DNA of 64,000 nucleotides from Flabesymbios commensalis. Its lineage: Eukaryota; Annelida; Polychaeta; Terebellida; Flabelligeridae. The position numbers and the translations under genes are program-made. The notes under the pieces were generated by a model. The model was not told where the DNA came from and made no database searches. It was given only the letters and a program-made list of their open reading frames with translations. Below, piece after piece: positions 50,685-59,946 of this stretch (its first letter is position 1; every line of letters starts with the position of its first letter). The stretch covers positions 108,607,688 to 108,671,687 of the forward strand of contig OZ024902.1 of NCBI GenBank assembly GCA_964017125.1, read 5' to 3'.

Positions 50685-50749
50685 AGGTTGTGTCTCGCTA
50701 CCGTGATTCTCAACTTCAAATGGTTTAAAATTACTCATACTTATTTAAT
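50685..50749. repeat. Stem-loop family A, degenerate copy
   Basis: ACTTGAGGTTGTGTCTCGCT, ACCGTGATTCTCAACTTCAA and the tail AAAATTACTCATACTTATTT match the hairpin at 63835-63895. It directly abuts the TTAA of the next family A element. Confidence 0.6.
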
Positions 50750-52114
50750 TTAACCCTTTAACCGCCAAATTGTTCAATCTGAATTTTCACCCACTTGAAG
50801 TTGTGTCTCGCTGCCGCGATCACCAACTTCAAGTGAGTGAAAATTATTCAGATTTGACAAAATGGTGGTCAACTGATTTCAAATATTGCTGATTGATGTC
50901 TCATTTTATCTTTACCAGACAGACAGACAGACAGATATTTTATTGACAGAAATAAAAGTCATTACAGACTTATTTGTCATAGTAATAAGAGAGATATATG
51001 TACATGTATATACAAGAATGTTAGTTTGTTAAAATCATATGAGTCAATATACATAGTATGATAAACAACTAAAATCATGTTAGGTGGCATTGCCATAATA
51101 AAAACTGGGTATTTCGGTGATACAAATGACTACTTCTTAAAATAAAGTTAAAAGGCATAGCCAAGATAACATGGGGGTCTATCATTTTGCTTCCCGCACC
51201 AAAACCAGAGATAAAATAGCTACTATGTTTAATATACTAATTATATATAGTAGCAAAAAAGACACTCTGGAAAGCGTAGAAACCAAAAATATATACAGGT
51301 GCATAATTATGCTACAGTAACTGGAGTATGAAATAAGACAATGGTAAAAATTATATGGTATTTAAAAAATATATATATGTATATATAATATAACACAGTA
51401 CAATTAATGTGGCAATCCGCGAGACAGGTAGCTCCAAGCCATGTGACCATGCAAGCACAGTCGCTATGAACTCGGAGATTCCCTGATAATGACTAGTGGT
51501 GTAAACTTAACAACGTAATAACAGTACTACTACCGTAACACAATATATACATACTAATAAAAGTCGGACATTGTGGTTCGTCGACTGCCAACAAAGTATA
51601 GCATCAGAACCATCCATATTATCGAGTGTTGCAGACTTGTGATGTAATAACAATGACAATTACGGATAATAATTATGTGTGCCATTCACGCAGGACATGG
51701 CACTCACACAATAACATTAAAGTTTATTTAATTAACTAGTGATTTATTACCTATATGGCCCTCGCACAAAAAAAAAACATTACAGCTTATTTTAATTCAC
51801 TATATTGTTTATTTCATACCATTTCACTCACGACCTAGTTAGTACCACATACTCGGAGTTACAATCGAAGAAAAACATTCCCGACCTCATAGATAAAATC
51901 AGCTGACTTAGCAACTCTGAAATCATCCATAAGGCCCCACCTCGTCTGATAACAAAGGCGACGGAAACGTCCCTAACCGGCCCTAAAAAGCCAAATAATA
52001 AATCCGAGAGCAACAGCCGTCCTGATATGTGGTAATACCCAAGTCAGATCATGAAGGCATGATAATATGGATAATATAGCGATAGGTGACTTTGATTTAT
52101 TATACTCGGTGTTT

Positions 52115-55100
52115 TTAACAATTAATTTGTTTAAAACAGCCATAGATAAATTGCGCTAGTGACTTCACCACTGTTATGTCTCTAGATGTCATAATTTGTA
52201 GAAACATTTCATTTGTCGGCTGTATATTGATAGTTGCGGTTACCGAGTTAAACAAGATTTTGCGTTCATTATTCATAGCGTTACAGTGGAGAAGAAGATG
52301 TATTTCGTCGTCAATTTCGTTTAATTCACACCTTGTGCATATTCGCTGGTTTATTGGAGTGATTGGATTATTGTATCGTCCTCTTTCTATATTTAGATCA
52401 TGTGAGCTCATTCGGTATCTCGCCATTGATGTTATGAGATGGTTACCCCTTGTGTGTAAGATATATGGTTCAACACAGAAATACTTTTTTACTAATGCAT
52501 ATGTGCGCAGCTTACTCGAACTCTCAATATCTTTTCTCCACTGCTGTGTAAATATTCTAACAATTGATTCTTTAAATAAAAGCATGAATTTATTTGTATC
52601 CCCAATATTCTGTGATTCCCAAATTTGATCAAGCCCGGCTCGTTCGAGGACAGAGCGAATACGGGAACACCAATTCGTGAAGCCAATGCCATCTAGCTCA
52701 AGAAGCATATTGTAGGCATTTCTGACTGGATGGCTCTGAGATAGTTTTAGAATTCTACACCAATATTTTACGGCTTTTATGTGTTGTCGGATGATCAGTG
52801 GAAATCGTCCCGTGTCCCCATATATTGCAGGTGTAGGTGTTTGCTTTCTAACTCCAAGTGTAGATTTAATAAATTTTAGATGGATTTTTTCCAGATCGTT
52901 AACATCATCGCCTGTGTACCATATATCACTTCCATATTCTAGTATGGGCAATATTTGACAATCAAATGCCTTGAACGCAATAGTGGGTGACAATTTACCG
53001 ACCACAGGACGGGACTGTTTACGTAGAGAAAAAATTGCTTTCCCAGCTTGGGAAGCAAGATGAGAAAAAGTTTCTTTTAACACGTTATTAGCAGACTTGG
53101 TGCTATACACCACACCCAGGTATTTATATTGTTCAGATTTGTCTATAATGTTATCACCATAGTGGAAGCTTCCGTGTACTTTTGTGTAACGCTCATTAAA
53201 GATTAGAACTTTTGTTTTAGGAATGCTTACTATGATATGCCAAAGGGAAGCATATAAATACAGAGCAGTTAGCTGTTTTTGTAATCCCTCAGCAGATTCT
53301 GAAAAAAGGACAAGGTCATCTGCAAATAACAGATATACCATTAGTAAGGTGTCCACAGGGATACCTTGATCTCGGTCAAATGTTGCGGATATGTCTTGTA
53401 GAAATTCCGTGAATAGTTTGGGACTGAGCATCCCGCCTTGTAGAACCCCATATTCGCTTTTTAATATGTCACTGATACGCGAGTCCCATTTTACACGACA
53501 CTCTGCTTTAGAAAACATGCTTCTTATTATGTTTAGCAAATTGCCGTCTATTCCCCTGTTCAATAATTTGTAGTATAATGCTGTTCTATCAATATAGTCA
53601 AATGCTTTTGTGAAATCGACAAAGCATGTATACAGTGGTTTAGAAAGACACCTTTGTTTATCTATGATGGCACATAGTATGAATATATTGTCCGTAGTTC
53701 GCGAATTGCTTTTAAAACCAGCTTGATAAGGATCATTATCATTACACACTTCGTTTTTAAATGAGAGTCTGTTATTAAGTATAGATTCAAATAGTTTCCC
53801 AATACACGGCATGACTGTGATTTTCCTGTAATTATCTGGAACACCATGGTCCCCCTTTTTGTAGACAGGGTGGATTATACCGGTAGCCCATCTAGATGGA
53901 TATTCACCATTGGTAAGAATGGTATTGAACAACAATTCTAATGCTGGCAATAGTTCATTACATCCATATTTGTAAAATTCGGCAGAAATACCATCTACAC
54001 CCGCTGCTTTCTTGCATTTCAACTTTTGAATTGCCTTTTTTATTTCTTCTGCAGTTATGGGACTGTTTAGGAACTGTGTCATATTAGATTTATCGTGCTC
54101 TACATTATGTTGAAATGAAGTAACTTGCTTTATAATATTATTCATGTGTTCATAATCAAAATAATCCACATGTGGTGGGTAAACTTGTTGTTCAAAGTAT
54201 TTCACAAAGTCTGCCAAAGTAGGCCCTGTAGTAACATTTCTAGGATTTAAAGATTTCCAGAATTTCCAATAGGAATTAGGATCTTCCGTTCTCATATTTT
54301 CCAGCTCACTAAGTTTGGCTTGCTGGTACTGTCTTTTCTTTCTTTGGATTAATTGCTTATATTGTCGTAACATTAAATTATATTCGCCATGCCGTGCGTT
54401 AAAGTCTCTCTGTTTAGCAATATTATTAACAACATACTTCAAGGATTTACATTCTTTATCATACCAGGGGTTAGAGGGAAAATTATTTTGAGTGTTCTTT
54501 CTTTGCTTCGAAATATGTTTCCTTGTTGGGAATAATGGCGAAATTACATTTTCTATCATACCATTGAACATGTCACATAGAGTGTCAGTATTACACCCAT
54601 CGATGACGGCACACAGCATTTCCTCAAATGCATGACACGTTTGCTCATTTCGTAAAGCTAGTTGATATTCTTGCTTTTTCTCGTCTTGCCATATGAAAAC
54701 ATCAGAGCAAGAAGCTTTGTCATTTACACAGGTATCTATTTTTAATGGGTTGTAATCATCATGATCATCGAGTTTAGTATTTGAAATATTGAACTGTATG
54801 GGACAATGATCTGATTCCACCAATTTCGGTAAAACTTCAAATTTGCTGATTATGTTATCTTCATTTAAAATCAGATAGTCTATTGTGCTTGAACCATTGG
54901 GAGAGTAGTATGTAAAGCGGCCGATACCATTATCATTATACATCCGCCCATTGGCTAATTTGAAACCTGTGTTTATACAAAACTTTAGTAAAAGTTGACC
55001 GTATTTGTTAATTACTTTATCTTCATTAGAACGTTGATTTGAAACATTTACATTGGTATCTATTACCCCAGCTTCATAGTCCGGAGCCTGACCAGTTCGG

Positions 55101-55627
55101 CTATTAAAGTCACCACATAATAGGATGTGGTGCTTTTCTATATACCTAGCCACTTCCTCTTCTAGCATAGTAAAATAATCATTTCTTACACCAACATATG
55201 TTGAGTTTTCTGGTGGTATATAGGTACACCCAATTTTAATGTTTTTCTGACAACAGTCTGTAGCTAATGTTAACCATACCAAATAGTCATAGGTGTGGTC
55301 TATCCTAGTTAAATTTGCATATTTGTTTGAAATAAGTATGCCAATACCACCAGAAGCTCTACAGGCATTTTTATGTTTGAGTTTTCTACTTACATGGTGG
55401 AATTTATAACCAGGTATTGACAATGTGAAATCATTCCCTTTCATTGTTTCTATGAAAAATATTATATCGTAGTTGCGGATAAATGTAAATAGATCAGGGT
55501 CTGTCATTTTGTTACCTAGACCATTTATGTTCCATGACAGCACGCGTATTTTACTGACCTGATCATTGTTAATTACTCTATTCACATCTGTTATGTCCGA
55601 GTGATGATTGTTTTTATGGGAAAACAC
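52115..55627 (-). CDS. LINE ORF2: APE endonuclease and reverse transcriptase
   Basis: The open frame spans 1170 codons. Endonuclease: VLSWNINGLGNK (29-40), FFIET (57-61), LCGDFNSRTG, and ESDHCPIQF near residue 270. Reverse transcriptase: CKKAAGVDGISAEFY, WATGIIHPVYKKGDHG, FVDFTKAFDYIDR, GVLQGGMLSPKLF, LLFADDLVLFS. A C-terminal Cys/His cluster ICTRCELNEIDDEIHLLLHC follows, then a short tail. The protein nicks target DNA and copies the LINE RNA there. No internal stop is present. The frame has no ATG before residue 41 (55507), which lies inside the endonuclease domain, so translation probably depends on recoding or reinitiation from the preceding overlapping frame (overlap about 37 nt, relative frame -1), or the start has been lost by mutation. 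Confidence 0.93.
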   Translation of the reverse strand: MFSHKNNHHSDITDVNRVINNDQVSKIRVLSWNINGLGNKMTDPDLFTFIRNYDIIFFIETMKGNDFTLSIPGYKFHHVSRKLKHKNACRASGGIGILISNKYANLTRIDHTYDYLVWLTLATDCCQKNIKIGCTYIPPENSTYVGVRNDYFTMLEEEVARYIEKHHILLCGDFNSRTGQAPDYEAGVIDTNVNVSNQRSNEDKVINKYGQLLLKFCINTGFKLANGRMYNDNGIGRFTYYSPNGSSTIDYLILNEDNIISKFEVLPKLVESDHCPIQFNISNTKLDDHDDYNPLKIDTCVNDKASCSDVFIWQDEKKQEYQLALRNEQTCHAFEEMLCAVIDGCNTDTLCDMFNGMIENVISPLFPTRKHISKQRKNTQNNFPSNPWYDKECKSLKYVVNNIAKQRDFNARHGEYNLMLRQYKQLIQRKKRQYQQAKLSELENMRTEDPNSYWKFWKSLNPRNVTTGPTLADFVKYFEQQVYPPHVDYFDYEHMNNIIKQVTSFQHNVEHDKSNMTQFLNSPITAEEIKKAIQKLKCKKAAGVDGISAEFYKYGCNELLPALELLFNTILTNGEYPSRWATGIIHPVYKKGDHGVPDNYRKITVMPCIGKLFESILNNRLSFKNEVCNDNDPYQAGFKSNSRTTDNIFILCAIIDKQRCLSKPLYTCFVDFTKAFDYIDRTALYYKLLNRGIDGNLLNIIRSMFSKAECRVKWDSRISDILKSEYGVLQGGMLSPKLFTEFLQDISATFDRDQGIPVDTLLMVYLLFADDLVLFSESAEGLQKQLTALYLYASLWHIIVSIPKTKVLIFNERYTKVHGSFHYGDNIIDKSEQYKYLGVVYSTKSANNVLKETFSHLASQAGKAIFSLRKQSRPVVGKLSPTIAFKAFDCQILPILEYGSDIWYTGDDVNDLEKIHLKFIKSTLGVRKQTPTPAIYGDTGRFPLIIRQHIKAVKYWCRILKLSQSHPVRNAYNMLLELDGIGFTNWCSRIRSVLERAGLDQIWESQNIGDTNKFMLLFKESIVRIFTQQWRKDIESSSKLRTYALVKKYFCVEPYILHTRGNHLITSMARYRMSSHDLNIERGRYNNPITPINQRICTRCELNEIDDEIHLLLHCNAMNNERKILFNSVTATINIQPTNEMFLQIMTSRDITVVKSLAQFIYGCFKQINC

Positions 55628-56805
55628 TGACCATTAATGGAGTGATTGTTGAGGACTTCCGCCATGGCAGAAGTCAGTATTTGCTGTCCCTCCTCATTTA
55701 AGTGGATTCCACCACGATAAAGGTGTTGTTTTTTCACGGGAGTGGGCAAATAGTCAGCGTTGGACAATTTTGCACATATTTCACCTAAGTGACAATTTAT
55801 GTGGTGAATATGGGCATTATATTTGTTCTGTTTTGTAGGGGGGATTTCAGCCACGTAGAAATGTGTGTTTTGGAATCCCTTCATTTTATCAGCCAGTCTG
55901 GTAATATCCTCCTTTACCTTGTTTAATGATCCACTAATATCGTTCGTACCGAGATGGAGGACAACAGCATCGGTGTCCTCACATATATATCCTTTTAATC
56001 TAGGTATCAAGTGCTCTATTCTCATTCCAGATGTTTTATATACACATACGGCATCTGGGTTGTCAAGTTTTGGTTTTAATTGTTTGGCTAGTCCGCGCAT
56101 ATTAGAGTCACCAATGATACACTTTTTTTTCTTTGATTTGACGACGGGGATCTGTCTTGTCACGTTTGCATTATCGTCTTTGTCAGATAGGTCATTGATG
56201 GTTTGTGTTAAATCACTGCTGTTACTGTTGCTGGTGGTGCTGCTACATTCTGTAGAACTACTGAGCCTATTATTTTTCTCATTGTTTTTGACATTTTGGT
56301 TGTCTAAATCCTTTTTATTTGGTTGTCTTTTATCTATTTTCGTGCTTTTTTTAACTGTGCTTTTTTGTCTGGTTTGTTTTTTCCGATTTTTATTTTCTAT
56401 CACTTTTTGGCCTTTCGTCGGTGTAGCTTTAGCACAAGTATTTACTGCTGTCCGTGTTTTAATGCTATTCTTCGATTTTGTGGCACCCACAGTTTCCCAT
56501 GCATTATCGTTATCATCTATTTCATTTTCTTTAAAAGTCACTTTCTTTTCATTTTTATTAGGCCTATTCTGATTGGCTTTCTCAAGCTTTTGTTCTAGGC
56601 GAGTGATTTCTTTTCGCATCTTTATTTTTTCTGTCATTAGGCTATCGCGTCCTTTGATGAGTTTAATATTCTCTTTTCTCTGCCTCATGCTTTGTTGACG
56701 TAGTCCACGAATTTGTTTCACGAGTTTGGTGTTTTTGTCCGTGGTTTCTTGTAATTTTTGTTCTAACCCTCTCAGTCGGCTACAATCTTTAGGACTACGG
56801 TGCAA
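55591..56805 (-). CDS. LINE ORF1 part b: coiled coil and SGNH-hydrolase-like domain
   Basis: The frame is open for 404 codons, first ATG at 56688. Residues 13-80 are a Leu/Lys/Glu heptad coiled coil (LEQKLQETTDKNTKLVK ... ITRLEQKLEKANQ), then a basic and Ser/Asn-rich linker to about 225. An SGNH (GDSL-type) fold follows: IIGDSNMRGL (Ser234), LHLGTNDISG (Asn288), GGIHLNEEGQ (His368). Esterase-like ORF1 domains are known from CR1/L2 elements; coiled coils let ORF1 proteins multimerise and bind RNA. The Asp normally three residues before the His is Gly here. It overlaps the upstream frame by about 34 nt in relative frame -1, and a frame-b stop lies just upstream of 56805, so ORF1 may be one protein joined by frameshifting or broken by one indel. 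Confidence 0.88.
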   Translation of the reverse strand: MHRSPKDCSRLRGLEQKLQETTDKNTKLVKQIRGLRQQSMRQRKENIKLIKGRDSLMTEKIKMRKEITRLEQKLEKANQNRPNKNEKKVTFKENEIDDNDNAWETVGATKSKNSIKTRTAVNTCAKATPTKGQKVIENKNRKKQTRQKSTVKKSTKIDKRQPNKKDLDNQNVKNNEKNNRLSSSTECSSTTSNSNSSDLTQTINDLSDKDDNANVTRQIPVVKSKKKKCIIGDSNMRGLAKQLKPKLDNPDAVCVYKTSGMRIEHLIPRLKGYICEDTDAVVLHLGTNDISGSLNKVKEDITRLADKMKGFQNTHFYVAEIPPTKQNKYNAHIHHINCHLGEICAKLSNADYLPTPVKKQHLYRGGIHLNEEGQQILTSAMAEVLNNHSINGQCFPIKTIITRT

Positions 56806-57605
56806 GTCTTCGCTTCCTTGTTACTAATTTCATGTGATTTGTTTAGTTTACCGATGGGGGTTTTGTCCTTATCTGCGGTATCACTGAAGTGAACATCCAG
56901 CACGGGCTGTTCGTTCTCTTTTTCTGATTTTGTGGTGCCGTAGTGTAGTTTGTTTTTACGTTGTATTGTGTATTTTGGAAACACCGGTGATTCTGGGTAT
57001 GTATTAGGTGATGATCTAACAGTGTTTGGTGTTTCGGGGATTGAATTTACCAAATTACTAATGTCACAGGACGTGACTTTATCGGACTCGGTGTTTGTTT
57101 GAGACATATTTGATACATGTCGTTGCATTTTTTTAATTCGTTTTAAACTCTGCTGCATGGTCAATTTCCATGTTGTAGCAGAATCATTGTCTCTAATTTC
57201 TTTTCCAATTGGTACATTAATTGTATCTTGATCAACATTGTTTGGGGCTTTACTGGGGGATTTTAAGTTTGGAAAATCATCAGTTTGTCTAGTGGCATAC
57301 ACATAGAGCCTGACTATATCCTTTGCCATCATCGCCGTAGCATTGGGGCCATCATGTTTGGTCAACACAAAGTTTGGATGACTTGTATATTCACCCCTGG
57401 CAATCATATCTTGGCAGCAACGTTCGACTGCCTCATTTAACATTGCCTCCCTACTTTCTGCCAATAGGTCTTCGTCAACATCAAAAATCATATTTTCGAT
57501 GACATCATTTGTACAGTCTGCATCGAGTCTGCAGAGGTGGTGGAAAACAATATCATCAACATCCGCAATGGTGCTGTTTGCTGTTGGTGTGTTTATAGAA
57601 GACAT
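56772..57605 (-). CDS. LINE ORF1 part a, N-terminal protein of unknown fold
   Basis: From ATG 57605 the product starts MSSINTPTANSTIADVDD; the frame is open upstream to a TAG near 57733. An N-terminal helical region (DADCTNDVIENMIFDVDE, AMLNEAVERCCQDMIARG, MAKDIVRLYVYATRQ) is followed by a polar region with repeated Ser-Pro (SPNTYPESPVFP). I recognise no domain. Its position, just ahead of the coiled-coil/SGNH frame and overlapping it, suggests it is the N-terminal half of ORF1 rather than an independent gene. Confidence 0.8.
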   Translation of the reverse strand: MSSINTPTANSTIADVDDIVFHHLCRLDADCTNDVIENMIFDVDEDLLAESREAMLNEAVERCCQDMIARGEYTSHPNFVLTKHDGPNATAMMAKDIVRLYVYATRQTDDFPNLKSPSKAPNNVDQDTINVPIGKEIRDNDSATTWKLTMQQSLKRIKKMQRHVSNMSQTNTESDKVTSCDISNLVNSIPETPNTVRSSPNTYPESPVFPKYTIQRKNKLHYGTTKSEKENEQPVLDVHFSDTADKDKTPIGKLNKSHEISNKEAKTCTVVLKIVAD

Positions 57606-58551
57606 GTTGTCTGTATTGAGTGAATCAGCTGTCAGGCCGGTCAACAGTATACTGGATACCGGTAGGTTGTGTTGTACACGCTCCGCTCTCACACCACAAT
57701 GGATGACCCTTGACTGCCCAGGGAGATTCTAAAGGCAGAACAAAACAAAAGTGGGGCAGTACTTTTTGCGATATTAGATAATTATCGTATTATGTATCAA
57801 TCTTACTTACTTATAACATTGATTTACTGATTAGATAAGGAGATTTTAAAATTAGCATAAAAATATAGGCCTATATTTATATTGAATAATATTTCGACCT
57901 GGCGGTCTGAGTGTCTCGAGTGAAGACGCACAGGCAGTGTACAACAACAAAAAGGCGTTATATTATCGCCCACTGTAATTAAATCTTGAGATTTGGCCAC
58001 TTTGTGACTGTCTATTTATTAATTTAGCTTTGGCATAGTGATTTATGCTATACTTTAATGCTATTCAGCTACTTAGCTTTTAAATTGATGTGCCGATAAC
58101 TTCTCAAAATGTGTTCTTAGGCAGAGCTCTGAAATCGCCTCTTCACCAAGAAGCCACCAACACATCACACCATGTTTAAAAGGTGGTACTTAATGTGCTA
58201 ATAAAAAATGAAAACCCGAATATATGCGACACCGGCGGTTAAAGGGTTAATACCAAACCTTTCAAAATCTTGTTGTGTAAACACTTATCTCAACAACTGT
58301 GATTTAACCTGCTAATAAAACCACTTAGAATTGTAGTCCTGATTAGCGGTGAAAGAAATAATTCAATAAAAAAGATTCAGGACGCCGTGAGCTTGATTAG
58401 ATATATTTTTATTATGACAAAAAGCATAACTTGATACCAATATTTTTTATTTTATTCCCATTTTATTCTAAACCTGTGTGTACAAAGGCCTTGATAATAC
58501 CAGAAATATATTATGTATTTCTGATAATACGTATGTTTTCTGTTTGATCTC

Positions 58552-58818
58552 GGCCGGGGCCGTAGGGTAGTGACTAGGCGGTTTGAAAGAAATAGAAAAT
58601 GTTTCTTCCCCATCCACGTGTTAAAGTCAGTATTGCGGGGAGCCTCCGTGAAGAGGTAGCGTGCTCGGCCTCAGACCGCCTGGGCTCGAATTTCGAATCC
58701 TGTGTCTGGAGGACAGTGTCATCTCAATCATCTCACCATCCTCAGGAGGTTCTCCCGGCCCAGTTTAGCCTATATGTGCACAATGGTGGCCTAAAGCCCG
58801 ATTTATTTCATTTCATTT
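58552..58818 (+). mobile_element. SINE, copy 3 (internal deletion)
   Basis: GTAGGGTAGTGACTAGGCGG runs straight into the linker, so most of the first tRNA-like unit is deleted. The second unit (GCCTCCGTGAAGAGGTAGCG) and tail (GTGGCCTAAAGCCCGATTTA, then TTTCATTTCATTTT) are present. Confidence 0.85.
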
Positions 58819-58928
58819 TCTGTTTGATTTATTCGATGACTGCTATTAACCAGCGGGCATGGAGGGGTTTAATGATAGATGTCTTGATGTCAACGTTGAT
58901 CTTATCTATGTCAAGTTGAGAGGTGGTG

Positions 58929-59036
58929 ACCCAGCAAACACGAAACTTTGATCCAGTGCTGGCGTGATACTGAGCCAGTGTCGAAGACAGTGGGCCAGAA
59001 TTTCACCAACACTGGATCAACGCGTTGTGTTCACCA
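58929..59036. mobile_element. CAGCAAACACGAGACG-family MITE, full copy
   Basis: Left end ACCCAGCAAACACGAAACTT, right end CAACGCGTTGTGTTCACC, core AGCCAGTGTCGAAGACAGTG, diverged from the copy at 33540. Confidence 0.75.
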
Positions 59037-59158
59037 TGACAGACTCAATGTAGTTACCCCCAAATTTACGCAGATATTACACAAATATATGCACAGATAT
59101 AGCTAAACAATCAAACAGATACGATGAGCCTTTTTAAAAACAAATTAAAGTCAAATAT

Positions 59159-59242
59159 ATATCGTCGCCTCGGAGCTAAAGGATCCTATCTGACACTCGT
59201 TAGAGTGGCAGATAGGATCCTTTAGCTCCGAGGCGACGATAT
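59159..59242. repeat. 84-bp inverted repeat with GGATCC arms
   Basis: ATATCGTCGCCTCGGAGCTA then AAGGATCCTATCTG and their inverse, around a loop CACTCGTTAGAGTG that is itself self-complementary. At most one or two mismatches. Confidence 0.93.
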
Positions 59243-59759
59243 GGACATATTTAACTGAAACGACACGTGTAGTAAATCAGCAGCAGAATAATAATTAAAT
59301 GAAAACCTGTTGAATTGATAGGGTTAATGAGCAGCGCGTGTCAAGTGCATTAGCATTAGCATTAGCCCTCCAGTTAATTGGTGACCATACATTATGTTTA
59401 TACCGACGACGTGATTACTAGTCGGGAAGGGTGGTGACAGTCGTTACGGCGCGATAACAATTGCATGTCTCCAGACCAAAAAAATCAACTTTAAAAACTA
59501 TTTTCCCGCTAAATTAAAAGACCAAGAAATGGTCAAAAATCGGGTTTATGCGAAAATTCATACCCACGAAATTAAAGTATATTACAGTATGTTACAATTG
59601 GGTGCTAAGCCAACTGGGTGTTTAGATCGTTTATAGTTGCAATTGATGACTTTTGACCTCTAATGCTAAATGTTTCAGTTGCGTGGAGCGACATATATGT
59701 TAAGTAAAACAAACAATGTTATAAAGTGATACGACACTCTTCAGCCATCACATTAACAT

Positions 59760-59940
59760 GGTAGTCAAAAATTAGAAATCAAATATTTAGTCTCTATATC
59801 TAGCCTAACTGGTGAATGCGCAGCACAAAAATTAAAAAAAATTGCAGTTCTACTCCATGGACATGTTTACATCATATTGTCATATTAAAAAAAAACAAAA
59901 TAAAATCACCGATTTTTTAAATGATTTTAGCCTGGGCCAG
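59760..59940. mobile_element. Foldback MITE, copy 3 of 3 (inverted, partial)
   Basis: AACTGGTGAATGCGCAGCAC, TTGCAGTTCTACTCCATGG and AAAATAAAATCACCGATTTT are the reverse complement of the block at 37540-37740. Confidence 0.65.
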
Positions 59941-59946
59941 TCCCTT

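Larger units (their letters stand above)
50917..58170 (-). mobile_element. Near-complete LINE with three overlapping frames (7.25 kb)
   Basis: Limits are set by the interrupted MITE on both sides. In transcription order: about 440 bp of 5'UTR, three overlapping frames (57605-56772, 56805-55591, 55627-52115), about 1.2 kb of 3'UTR, AATAAAATA, and a terminal (TCTG)n tract (complement of 50917-50936). A clean target duplication is not obvious. ORF1 esterase-type domain plus APE endonuclease and reverse transcriptase fit the CR1/Jockey side of LINE diversity; the clade is not resolved. Confidence 0.9.
50750..58250. mobile_element. TTAA-flanked MITE (family A) split by a LINE
   Basis: The left part 50750-50916 starts TTAACCCTTTAACCGCC, holds the hairpin, and breaks off in TCATTTTATCTTTAC. 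The right part 58171-58250 resumes with CATGTTTAAAAGGTGG, TACTTAATGTGCTAA and ends CGGCGGTTAAAGGGTTAA. Joined, these follow the order of the complete copy at 21289-21508, so everything between is a later insertion. The right part carries about 30 extra bases not seen in the other copy. Confidence 0.85.

Noticed and set aside
55865-56598. Hydrophobic Phe/Leu-rich proteins on the plus strand
   Set aside because: They are antisense readings of the Lys/Asn-rich ORF1 of the LINE.
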